A stretch of DNA of 64,000 nucleotides, from contig NC_092564.1 in NCBI RefSeq assembly GCF_037975245.1, positions 2,195,984 to 2,259,983 on the forward strand. The letters run 5' to 3'. The stretch comes from Apostichopus japonicus. Lineage: Eukaryota > Echinodermata > Holothuroidea > Aspidochirotida > Stichopodidae. Positions 41,901-54,642 of this stretch are shown here, piece by piece. How positions within the stretch are numbered: the first letter of the stretch is position 1; each line of letters begins with the position of its first letter. A program made the translations under genes and the position numbers. Below the pieces are notes generated by a model. The model saw only the letters and a list, made by a program, of their open reading frames with translations. It ran no database searches and had not been told where the DNA came from.

Positions 41901-44900
41901 ATCTTCCAAATTTTCAATCGCTTAAAATCCTACAATTGCTAATACGATCCCCCCCCCCCCCCAAAATATGAAAAAGTCCTTTAAAATTGATTTATGTTAT
42001 AAAAACAAATGTAGTGGTAAAGGTTGATGTATATATGGTCTCCCTCTTCAGCTATTTATCCCGAAAATATTGAATTCCAATCAAGTAGAATTATGTGCAA
42101 GGCTGTTCCTTGGGTTACCTTTAAATCGATAGAACATGTCCAATTATTTAACTTCTACTTCATATTTTGATATGATTGAAGAATTTTGAACTTTCGGTCT
42201 GCCCAAAGGTCTGCCCAAAAAAAAAATAGAAAAGACAAACGCACATTCATGCTCAGATTGTTATAGTTCGTGTTTTCTTTTTTATCAACGTCAGCATTTT
42301 CGTCGCTAGTGCGAGGCCTGATCGCCAGTGGCGTCACCAAGTGCGGGGCCGTTGAAGAGTGGGGGAGGGGTTGAGGGGGTGGGGATTTGCCACAATCATG
42401 GTGCTTCGCCCAGTTGCCCTTCTGTGCTTTAAGTTTTTCCCATGATTTGTACCCCAGGTGTATTTTTTGCTCTTCCAAAATGTTTACCTCCATGTTTGCG
42501 GTTGTACGGGGCCGGAGATGAAAGCAGAGGGGTGGGGGGGGGGTGGGTGTCAGCTGCGGTATTTAACGTTAAAAACAAACCATTCTTAGCATATATTCGT
42601 ATGTCAAATAATCGGGTATAAAATATGCGAAGTTTGGAAATATCTGACAGCTGTTTTGTTTTAAATTTGTAGAAGGTAACGACGGAATGCGACTATCATA
42701 GTAGTAAATTGTTCTTCGTTTTAATTAAGTTATTAAACCGATTAGATGTTAGAGGGGAAAAAACGTTCCTTGTCTGGTCGACATGGCGAAGCAAAACTAA
42801 TTAGTTGTAAATTAGATGTTAGATTGGTTACAATAAGGCCAGTAGGAATTCCAAAACATGTATTTTTGTCGATCCGCTACAGACCTAATTATTTGTCACG
42901 TGGGCGAACTCATATAAACCGACGTTTCCGTTGACTTCATACTCAGCATGACAATGAGTTGACTAACAAGAAATATTAAGTACAAATAGGGTATAACCTT
43001 GGTTTAGATAAATCTGAATTGGGCCAGTGAAACGAACGCGTCACGTTTACCGGTATGCTATATATATTGTTAATGCCTGTTATAGTTCCTTTGTTATTCA
43101 TACCCGTGCTTACTCCCCCCCCCGCTACCCTCTTCCCTTCCCCGCCTACCCCTCCCCAAGCACATACCGGTATACTTCAATTTGAAAGACTTCTTCCTAA
43201 TCTGGTTCTACAGTATTACGGTTCATTGCGCATATATATGACGAATGCAACCTCATCGTAATAACGTTTCGTCCGCAGGTCCTTCCACAGTGATTCTCCC
43301 CCACCCCCTCCCCCACCCCAAAGAAAAAAATGAAACTTATTTGGCTGTTTTATTTCCTATTCAAAATTAGAGTTGCTGTTTTCTTCCTCATGAGTGCTAG
43401 GGCCTAAAATAGATCCCATTTCTTAGAACAAGTGCTGCATACGTCTGAAATCTTTACTATGTTATCAACCCTGCTCACACTACTCCTAATCACACACCCC
43501 CAGCTCCTTCCCCAACTTTAAATACTCCTATACAAGAAAACGTTATGTCAAAACAAAGTTTCATGGAATTGTTTCTTTGTTTTCAACTTGTGAAGTTTAT
43601 GCACAAAATAAACACCGTGCCTGCATGCATACTTTGCTTAGTGAAATATTTCTGTTTACGTAGCAAAACGATAATCTATGTACCGGTAACACACCGTTAA
43701 ACTTCATATTTGCATTGTTTATCTGTGTATCCCCGAGTTTATATGATATCACCTAAAACGGGGCAAATATCGTGGCAAGATCAAAAGCGTCATGCTTCAC
43801 CTGTGTCTCCTTATTGTAACTTTCTTGTTACATCCTGCATTGTACAGAGTATAGGTCTATATTCCCACACTCCCTTCCATATTTTTCTTTGTTAATATTT
43901 AAGGTCCATCTCTCAAGAGTCGACTAGTCATATTAATTAATTTTTTTTTGTTAAATCGTAGCTGCTGTATTTTATTAAAAAATCTTGTCTCATGTGATTT
44001 AAAAATGGGGAAGTTTTTTTTTTCGGAAGTCGTTGTCCCAAAAATTAATGTTGGTGTTTCCGCTGTGAGTAAAGCCATCTCAGTGGACCGTGGAACATTT
44101 CGAGAGGTTCTTCTTCCCGAAGCAGAATTACAAAGAATTCAAACCAGATTGAATGTCTACGATTTATAAAAAGAAAGAAAGAAAAAATAGAAGAAGAAGA
44201 ATCAAATACACCATGGTTACATATATGGTTAGTCATATTTATCACCCACGCACGCATTCAAACTCATATTTTCATCATATTTAAACGGAGAAAGCTAAGA
44301 ACTATATTCATATTAGACTTTTTACGACGTTTTCAATGAATACGAGGCGTTAGGCAGAAAAGCATTGCAGTTAGTGCATTTTCGGTGCATTTTGAATGTT
44401 ACAGATACATAATTACTTATTTCTGTCTATACTTGTGAAACGAAACATAAGGATAAAACACGGCGATGAAACAAAAGTGGGAAATATTGGATCGGGGAAA
44501 CTTCAAGTATATATGAGAATGAATGAAAGAATACTTATTAGCACAACCTTTCGTTTCGACCTAATTTAAGACTTAAATTATAATCTAAATATACCATCAA
44601 GATGCACCATTTGCCGGCTAAACGTCTCCCTTCTTTCTGGGAGAGGACCTCCAAACCCCCGGGATAGGTCGGCTTCAACGCCCTTATAAATTTAACACCA
44701 TCCTTTATGACATCCTAAATTCCCCAACCCCCCCCCCCCAAACCTACCGGGTTTATTATAAAGGTTTATACCCCTATTTAACTCAGTGTGGATAAATTTG
44801 TAACTCCCAACGACCCCACCCCCACCTTAAAACTTTCTTTGGAATTAAATATGTAGAATGGTTTGTACCTTTCTCTTCTATCTCTCCCTGAACCACAGTT

Positions 44901-47900
44901 ACTGCAGTTCAGGTATATCATTCTCTTGTCCATGTCGTTTATGCCCTATGTGTTTGCACTGAAATCATTATCAACTGTACTGCATATCCTGATTGTTAGC
45001 TTTCATAAATATCAGCCGGTATAATGAAAACGTTCCTTAATGTCTGTCTGTCTGTAAAATCGTAGCTGTTTCATATAGTTTATCCTCGTCTCTGTTTGTT
45101 CCTTTGAGAAATCTACTACTTTATAAAATATAACATATACTACATATACATATACTACATATAACATATACCACATAACATATAAACAGTGGTAGATGCC
45201 TGGAATCTGAGACCACGGAACTGCTTCCACGTTTAGACAAAAGGATTCGACCTAAACGGACACATGGAAACTTCAGATATCGCCTTCTGCATTAGAATTG
45301 TTTTTTAAATAATATTTGTGTTTCCGCTATCATCACCTAGTGTCATAGTATCAATTTATGTATATGTTTGCTTAAAATCCCTTGCAAAACTTAATTACAT
45401 TTGCAAGATCGAAATATCCGTTCATCTTGCCCTATATCTTTCATATTTATGTTGATATTAAAATTTGATTTAAAGTTTCCGACATAATAACGTGGTCAAC
45501 CTCGGCCACTTGAAGTGTGTTGTTAAAAGCCCGGGACTATAGACCAATATTTGTATTGCACAAATTTATGTTCGCGAGCTTAAGTGTTGTGTCAACACCT
45601 TGTCACTTTGGGGGTTAAGCGTCCATCAACCGCTAAGACATTCATAAATATTCTTAATTCCAGTTGCAAGCGTATCAAATTTGTTATACTTTAATTTCTT
45701 CCCTTTAGCGCTATTTTCGGTATGAAAAGTAAAAGCTTAGGCTATCTCATATTAAGCGTATATACCCGAAAGCTATATGATAGGCTGCATGGAGACGACA
45801 GCCTTTTGTTCTGCAGTACAGATGGTAACTCGATTAGACTTACTGAAGTCGATTTAATTGTTCTCCGCGGGTGATGTACGAGGCGATGGCAGGAGTGATT
45901 TTAAGTGTTTACTGATATTTAGTTACACCGCATAGATTCATCCTTATTTGTCAATTTCAATTTTCATCATAGTTAGTATCTTTTGACTTACTCAGGTCAA
46001 AATATCAAAAGTGGAACCGTCGCTATGGAGATAATGCGGCCTCTCGATAATAAGCACCTTTCTGGGTATCTCGGGTGTTGGTTTGGTTTTACTGCAAGAG
46101 CATTGAACTATTGGTTAAAATGTCTATTTAGTAAGTATACCATCTGAGCCGCTCACAATGGTCACGACGAACCACTTGTAAATTACCAGCAGCAAGAAGC
46201 AGTGTTTAATGCAGCTTCAGGAATCAAAGCTTATTGAGCTATGCAAAAACTTATAATGTTTTATTCCAAAGATGAAACAAGAATTAGAAAATGAGCGAAA
46301 CGAAAGAGAAAACTCTGTCGAGACATATCCTTACATGGTCTAGCATTGGAAACCAAGGCTCTTTGGGCAGTGTAAGCCATCAAAAACGGTTGAGCATGTC
46401 AGTGTGGACCATTGAATACGCCGCTGAGAACAGCTTAAATTAATTTTGTGCATGGGGTGTGGGGTGGTGGGGGTGGGGGGTCTCATTTAGTCGTATTTCG
46501 ATTATAGTAATTTGATAATTTACTTCTATCTAAGTTTAATTTGACTTACAATTGAATTTATCAACATTCTTATCATCATTGATTGCTCACAATTGATTAC
46601 GGTATACCTATTGTTGTTCTCTTTTCAGAGATCTTTAAGCAGTCCGGGGTCTGTACCAATCGCTACCATGCACTATCCATCTTCCACCCATCACCACCAT
46701 CATGGACAGACACCCACCGCCCACCAATACCAAGACTGGCCCTCTGTCTCACCTTCCTACCGGAACTCACATGCTAACTCTTACGCTACAAGTTCCCCTT
46801 ACTATAGATTCTGCTCCACGCAGATACATACACCAGGGTCGTTCTTCGACACCAGTCACGGCTTCGTAGAGTCAGGCATGCGCACAAGAGAAGATAGCAC
46901 AGGGGGATCTCCCCATGGTTCACTATCAAGCTCCCCTGAAGTAGGTCCACTACACGGCACCCAGGCTAATGATGTCAACACTGATCTCACAAACAATGAG
47001 AGGCATAGATTAGGGAGTACTTTAGAAGACCAAGGTGAAGATAGCAATACTTCGGGTAAGTCATGAGCGACATTAATATTGGTGTCATGCATAATCATGA
47101 GGCACATAATTGTTGAATATTTATTACCTTTTAAGACATTATACATATAGGCAAAAAACTATTAGAGCACAAACACTAATAGGTGCCATTTCGATGACCA
47201 AAGAGATAACATCAGTTTATTTTAAACATGTATTAATCTATTCATTCGTAACTGTTCTCACTATGAATAGTTTCACACTAAATCAGCGTTGAGTTTCTTT
47301 CGTGATTGCCTTCTGTACTTATTAACTCTTTGCCATTTAATATTAGTACATTTGATGTAAAAAAAATCGGAGATAACTTTAATAAAACCCATATGGCGGT
47401 TAAAATATAGCTTAAAGCGATACAGACGACCATTTAAACGACAGCTGAGATATCTTTTTCATTTAAACTCAGAGGAAGTTTGCTACATTTTGCTCAACAG
47501 TTTGGAATGTCAGTAGTAAAGTATGTTTTTCATGTGTGCGCGAATGTTACTCTCCTAAAATATGCTTTTGAATTAGAATATCAAGACGGCAGGCATGTTC
47601 GTAGATTCATTGGTCTCCGTGGACACGGAGAGAACGAGTACAAAGTTGAGTGGTGTATGCTGTTGATCATAGTTACTGTACTAATAGTTACAACTATACG
47701 TAAAGTCGACAGTAACAAGACATGGAACGCCAAAAGGCCCTCGATATATGTTGGCGTTGCAGACTTTACTAACACGTATTTCTGTGGTTATGAACCTATT
47801 TTGACAGATAGCCTAAGCTCTACATGACTATGTGATGGTTTTTTTTTTTTGATGAGATGTAGTCTGATTCTCATGATAATGTCATCCACTGTCCTTTAGC

Positions 47901-50900
47901 CAATTACATTTATTATTTATAATCAACTGCAGAAGGTCCAACTTTCGAAATTACTCGCGAGTTATCTCGAGAGTTCATCTTGAACAACCTTACATATCAT
48001 TCGTACATATTTCGGTCTGAAAAGTTCGTTTGCTAACAAACCGTAGCTGATTGGCTATAATCAAAGTTAAGGAAAATGAAACGTCTGTTTCGTCGGTTCA
48101 GCTCAATTTCCGACCCTTTTCTGCACACGTGGGATAAAGGTCTTTGTCAGCATAAAATAAAAACTAAAATAGAGAAAAACAACAGAACATGATGATGGTC
48201 AGGTAAGTGTTGACGTCATGGTAGATGTCAAATAGACTACATATGCATAAAATAATTTATATTCATAACATATATAATTATAAATGGAACAACAATTAGG
48301 TTTATCTGGTATAGGCTACAGTCTGGAGAAAAAAACCTTTCATTTTCCCTTGGTAAAAATTACCAGGCACGAGCTGAAAGTAGTAAATATCACTTATCTC
48401 GATTCAGTTAGTGTCAAATATTCTGTTGCTTTTTTTTTAAAACCTCATCCGTTAAATAAATGTTATCGAATATGTATATCTATTTATATACGTAGCCTAT
48501 ACATAACGACTACTGTATCACCGACGTGTGGTTTATTACCACCTAGCCCATAAATCTTTCTTAAAATGCCCTCTCGTCATATGAATTCGTCTTGAAATTG
48601 ACAAGTGGAAAGAAGTTAAATCAATATATCTTAATGTTAAATTTGCTGTTACGCCATCCCCAAATAGATAAAATATATTCGCTATGATGATTAGCTCGAC
48701 TCATTATGACCCTTGATTTATTTTCAACTTCGCGATGTAACACCCTTGTTTGCTATCTCCAAATCAAACGGCAACAGGCATTTTAAAAGTTCTGTCATAC
48801 CGTAGCTGTCAGTACTAATCGATTTGAGTGGTGCCAGCCACTGTTAACTTCAATTCATTTTGTCACCTCCCTTGTTTCAAGTTCAAACTGTAATGGCAGG
48901 AATGAATAATTGTGATATATATATATAATATATATAAATATATATATATTTTTTTTTAAGAAAAAAAGGGCACATTTCTGGATGGGAGAAAAGGTTCTTC
49001 CTAATGATCTCACAAGAATGCCGAGTCCAACATTTTTATTGAAAAATGATCTTGTGCATATGGTGTATAAAAAGTAGACCTCGCTATCATTTACCAGATG
49101 TTGTTAAAATGAACAGTCTAAAAGCCGCATTATAACTGCAGTTAAGTTAGTCATGTGATAGAGATTACGGACTTTTACTGTTGGTTTCCAGTAACAATAA
49201 CAACCAAGACCAGACCTTAATGTTTTTATGTTTGTTTCAATATGCTACTTAACGGCTTGCGATATGCCCAATTATATGACCGTGTGTATTCACAGAATAT
49301 GTCAAGCAAATGTGTATAAGCACCCTCTCAGAGAGCAGCAACATGTTTGAACCCTTCAAAGACATAAAGAGAATTAACAGACAACGTTGTTGTAACCTGC
49401 AAATATAGAAGTGTCATGAGGATCTTTGATATTACTGGTTTTGTGTTATTCAGTTGAAATGCGTACATATTTAGGTAAACAACTGTTAAAAACTTTAGAC
49501 AAAATTACACAGTAACCAATATCCCTGACTCTTATGACGTATATCGCCTGCACCATCACTACGGAGTATATTATCACGTGTACTAAACCGCCCCACCTAT
49601 AGTCTCCTAGCAACAGTCCTTATGAATACCTCTATGTACATGCAACGCAGGAATTTCAAGATACGTGTGCAGCTTCAATTTTTCGTATTTGACTAAAAAA
49701 TACCTTACCTGAACGTTTAACCAGATGTTGCCCGGCGAACAGAATGCTCATTTTTGAAAGGTGATAGATATCAAAGAATAATAAATATATTTTAGGTATA
49801 AACATAGACAGTCCAACCGAACATGGGCTGACGCAGCTGGGAAACACTCCGACGAAAATCACATTTTCCTTCTTCCCTCCTTTACCGCCCACTCACACCG
49901 TATCACCCTGAAGAGCAAGGGTCCACCGCCCACTCACATCGAATCACCCATAAGAACAATTGTCCACCTCCCACTCACACCAAATCACCCAGAAGAGCAT
50001 GGGTCCACCGCCCACTCCCACCAAATTACCCATAAGAGCAAGAGTCCACCACCCATTCATCTATCAAAGCATGTTGATAGGGCGAGATGGAGTGGGGAAG
50101 AGTTTCTGCCGTAACTGTAAGTTCTCTCATGCAGCAAAAATAATGCGCGATATACCTCAATGTCATCTGGTTCAAAGTTCAACAGTGTTTATTTCTATGG
50201 AACTTGGCATATATATATAAATAATTATATATATATATAAATATATATACACCTTCCATACTCTATACGTTTTAAGTATGCGGTATAACCATGGGGGGTA
50301 GGCAAAACACCTCCTTGTCATTTATAATTGCGTCTGTAATTAAACTAGTGGGTATCGAACTAATTGGTTACAAGCCCATACCGTTAAGACCCATACCGAC
50401 CAATGATACTTAAGGGACAAAGATATATCATCCACTTTGATTAGTCAGAGTTGTTTTATTTTCGATACGAAAACGAAATCTTGACATGGTGGTTTTGATA
50501 ATGACCATACCAAGAGTGTCGAGACTTTCACCTCATAAATATATCGAAAATATTTGAATTATGAATCTTTCTTTAAGTGTGAGGTGTGTGGTTTGTGAAA
50601 TCATAACGATGGTTGAGTTTTGGTTGAATGATCAAGGGACTTGTATAACGAAGCGTTCAAGTTGTGTGGTCACGTGGGTTATTACTTTGCGTGATAGTCA
50701 TCGCCAGAGTTTCCAATAGTCGCGGCTGGATAGTGGACTATATAGCTATTAGAAACATATACATATGTATATACAGTTTAAAGATATATTATGGAGAGTA
50801 CGAATAATCTCGATCCAAAATGGCGCTTTTCAAATGGACGTAAGCCTTCACCCATAGGTTGCTCAGTTAGTTACATAGATATGAAGCCTTCACGATGCGT

Positions 50901-53900
50901 ATAGCCTAATTCATAAGTCAAAGTTACCATCCAGCAATGAATATCTATAGATCTATGTAAGCAAATTTGCAAGGTAAATTCTGCAAAGTATGTGCTGTTG
51001 AATATGATCTAAACTATATGTTGTAATGAAAAGAGAGTGTTTTAATGTGGACCCACATCAAAACGGAACTATACATCTAAGGAGGCGTATGTATTTCGTG
51101 TATGTAGGTTGAATTCACGCCTTTTTCTATTCCTCTACAACCAAATGACATGACATGTATCATAAAAGAGAACAACTGGGCCCACACAAGGGTTTCTAAA
51201 GACAAAGAGTTTCCGGGTTGGATCGCATTGTTGACGTAATCTAACTACGTCAGTGATATACTTTCATGATGTCATTGATTTTTTTTTGGGGGGGGGGGGG
51301 GAGGGAGTGGGTTTCTAATTAGGACATCTATAAGACGGACTATTTATTTATTTACTTGTTTATTTATAAATATGAGCAAAATAAGCAATACCAGAACAGA
51401 ACCATAACACCAGAAAGACGAAAAACAAAACATCTCTATAAGAGAGACAACATCAAAATGGGAAGATACCATTGATGGTATATTGGGGGGAATTGTACAC
51501 AAGAAAGGTTGACAAACAATTCTGAGGCAACAGATGAGTGGTATGAGGACGGATAAGCGCTTTCACGCAGCGCAGCTTCCGTCAGACGCCCGCATGATGA
51601 GTCAGGCATGTCATTTATCATTTTAACGACTGAAGAATCATGCCACGAGCTGAATTACGGCCGTTGTTAGAGGTTTCTTAGGTACCTATAGATAAATAGT
51701 CTGTTCCTAAGGGAATCGTTAACCCTTGCTGTTCGGTTGGCTCTCAAACAGTTGTTAGGCTCCGAACAGAAAAGTATAAGAAAGAAAAAGTCACACTGAC
51801 TGCACTTTTTGGATTGTATAAGACAATGCTTTCTCCAACATTTTAAATTATGGAAAGAGAAGGAAGAGATTGCGGAACGATTTATTGCTCCATCTGTGAG
51901 AGAAAGTCAAAGATAAATAAACCGGAAATAAATAAGTAATGAAGAGAAGATCTTATTATACTGAATGAAAATTAAATGGTTTACGTTTGTGCATTCTGAT
52001 ATGACTTCTTAGTTTGTCTTGACTCAACTAAGCCACCACATCCCACAAGAATAAAATGGTCTCCCACCTTCAATGTGCATGAACTTGAATCGAATGTGCA
52101 AAATGGTTGAAAAGGTCGTCAGAGCATGAATGCGGAATTCACAAGTGAAAAACTGAAGTGACTATACCCCGAGCACGTGTTATTCCTTGGCATCATACCT
52201 TATCGCTAAATAGGTCTGCTACACGAGTATAGAACCCTATATATATAGATCCTATAGACGAGTTGTCGTGTGTTTTCCTGCGTTTTCAGTGATGAGGGAC
52301 CCCGTCACTTCCACAGTTTTGGAAATAAGTTTCATCATATGGTCTTGTGTGTTTTATTCTGAGTTACAATACTTTCGTCCTCAGGGCTAAGACAAATTGG
52401 AGCAGCTGCTCTTTATTTGGTATATTTGCACTATAGAAGATTATAAAACTAAGTCATAACCACGTGTCAAAACTCATGATGCAATAGATGACTTCACTGT
52501 GAATGTGCTCATATGCGCAGTGGTGACGTCATGGTTGCTTTTCGTTCTCAGCTTCGTTTTGTGGTAGATTTACTAAAACGACTGCGTTTGGTCTATACAA
52601 TTACGTGAGACATAGCTACGTTTCTTCACTGAGCTTTACCTTAATACGTATATTTCAAAGGTTAACTGCAGACTATAGACGATACCAGCTCTGTCTGTGG
52701 TGTTATAACATCGAATAGCTGTTGTTTTTTTGGCCCAATTGGCGTTCCATTGTATACACGTGCTTTGACACAGTTCACAATGTATATAATATTCGTATCT
52801 TGATCCTTTGATTATCTTGGCAGAGCCTACAATAATCGCGATTTTGACTTTAGGGGTAACTCTGGGATGATAACTTTTAATTGCATTCGTTTGTTTGATA
52901 ACATTCCTCGTAAAGTTTAACTACAACATTCAGACGATAAACTCAGAAGTCCTTTAAAAGGTTGCCGCGTCTATTACTGATGGTAGTATAACCCACCATT
53001 GAGAGCATATATTACCACATAAAGGTCCCCAAGAGGTGGCACGTGTAAATTAATTATTTCCAACAATGGCTAATGAAACATTCCCTTCTGTCTATACAGT
53101 CCTTACACCTGATCATTATAGTGTACTAAACTTGAAACTACCGACTTAAACGGTACCAATATTGGCTTATAGTGGGGTTGTCAAACTCGAGATCCACGGC
53201 TAAAACTATTAAATTTGTCTTTTAGTAAACTCGTAAATACTTCCCTTGAACGTGAACTTGAGAAATCAGAAAGGATGAAGGATAGAAGGAAAGAAGGAAA
53301 TAAAGAAAGAAAGAGTGTTATTGGGCATTTCTTGCATTAGTTGATTGTTCTTTGTAAGTGGTTATCAAGTCGAAAGCAATTAACTGTATGATGACGTCAT
53401 CAAGAGGTTGAATCTCTCTCTCTCTATCTCTCGGCATCTTCAAGCTCTTTCTTTATAAGGATGCCTTTGTGAGTTGGCTCGGCAATTTTACCAAGCCTAA
53501 TAATAATATTTTTTTTTTTTCAAAATAAGTTACATAGTTTACTAAGGGCGCAAGAACATTAAATACATACAGAAGGTAGACTAAATTGTCGAACATATTT
53601 AAATATTAATATTTAACACACAAAGAAGAAGTTGAAAGTTGTCAAATTTGTAGCTATGTCCGCCATCACTTGATACTCAACTTAAATACTAAATCAAGTA
53701 CAATGAACATATATTGTTATGTTAATTTAGTATATCAATAAAGTTCGAATTCAGTTGTATCAGAATGAACGTAAAAATCTTCAAAAGAAGTTGAGACAAA
53801 GTCAACAATCCATATCACCTATGATAGGGGTTTTTCCAACAACCACGTGACACAGCTCACGGTGCAAACTTAGAGACAATACAAGTAACAGCAAAATCCA

Positions 53901-54487
53901 CCCACTCCACCTCTGTTCCGTCAAATATTACTGAATCTGTCAATTCACCATTCCCGATGACCGATGTCACGTGCTCTAAACCGCCTTCAACATTACTATG
54001 ACATGCCCGACCTTCCCTTTCTATATTTTATTACAATTCTAAAAATTTGGTTTTTAAGGGATCCACAGTCAAAACTTGCCTCTAGATAGTCACCAAAATA
54101 ATATGAAAGGTTATACGTTACTATCACTCAAATCACTGTCTGATATGCTAGAACAATGAACAAAAATGGTCACGTCATGTATGGTCAAAACAGGGTTATC
54201 CATTTTAACGATACCCTACCTTCAGGGCATTAAATTACCATCAACTTTAAACTCTATAGTCTTGCCAGTCTCGGGGAACCAGTTCGCCTCGGAAATACTC
54301 ACTTGCGTATCAAACGTACTGTAATTATAGGGCCGTGCTAAACCTTTGGACAATATGATGAACTTTCAACGTAAAGCTGGTCTGTTTAGCGAGTTTAGCA
54401 TGACAATATACGTAGTTATTTTAGCGGTACGCATGTCGTTTTTATGTCGCTATAAATATGAATGACATATCGTTATCTATAGGCATG

Positions 54488-54525
<38 letters not shown>

Positions 54526-54600
54526 TTACTACTACTACTACCAGTAGTGGTAGTGGTTGTAGTAGTAGTAGAAGTAGTAGTGGTAGTGGTAATAGTAGTT

Positions 54601-54642
<42 letters not shown>

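Larger units (their letters stand above)
25376..46628 (+). other. Mox: Mox intron 1 (about 21.3 kb)
   Basis: This phase 0 intron has donor GTTAGT and acceptor CTCTTTTCAG. I found no further coding exon in it. It holds a 44-bp tandem duplication (27536-27623), a hAT-like element (29100-30006), a TTG-rich repeat (36262-36920), TA-rich tracts (38741-38945), a pyrimidine tract (40635-40793), a possible transposon terminus (42328) and several C or G homopolymers. A stretch at about 32975-33330 is less AT-biased than its surroundings and free of simple repeats, so it is a possible enhancer. The remainder is AT-rich sequence in which I see nothing recognisable. Confidence 0.85.
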
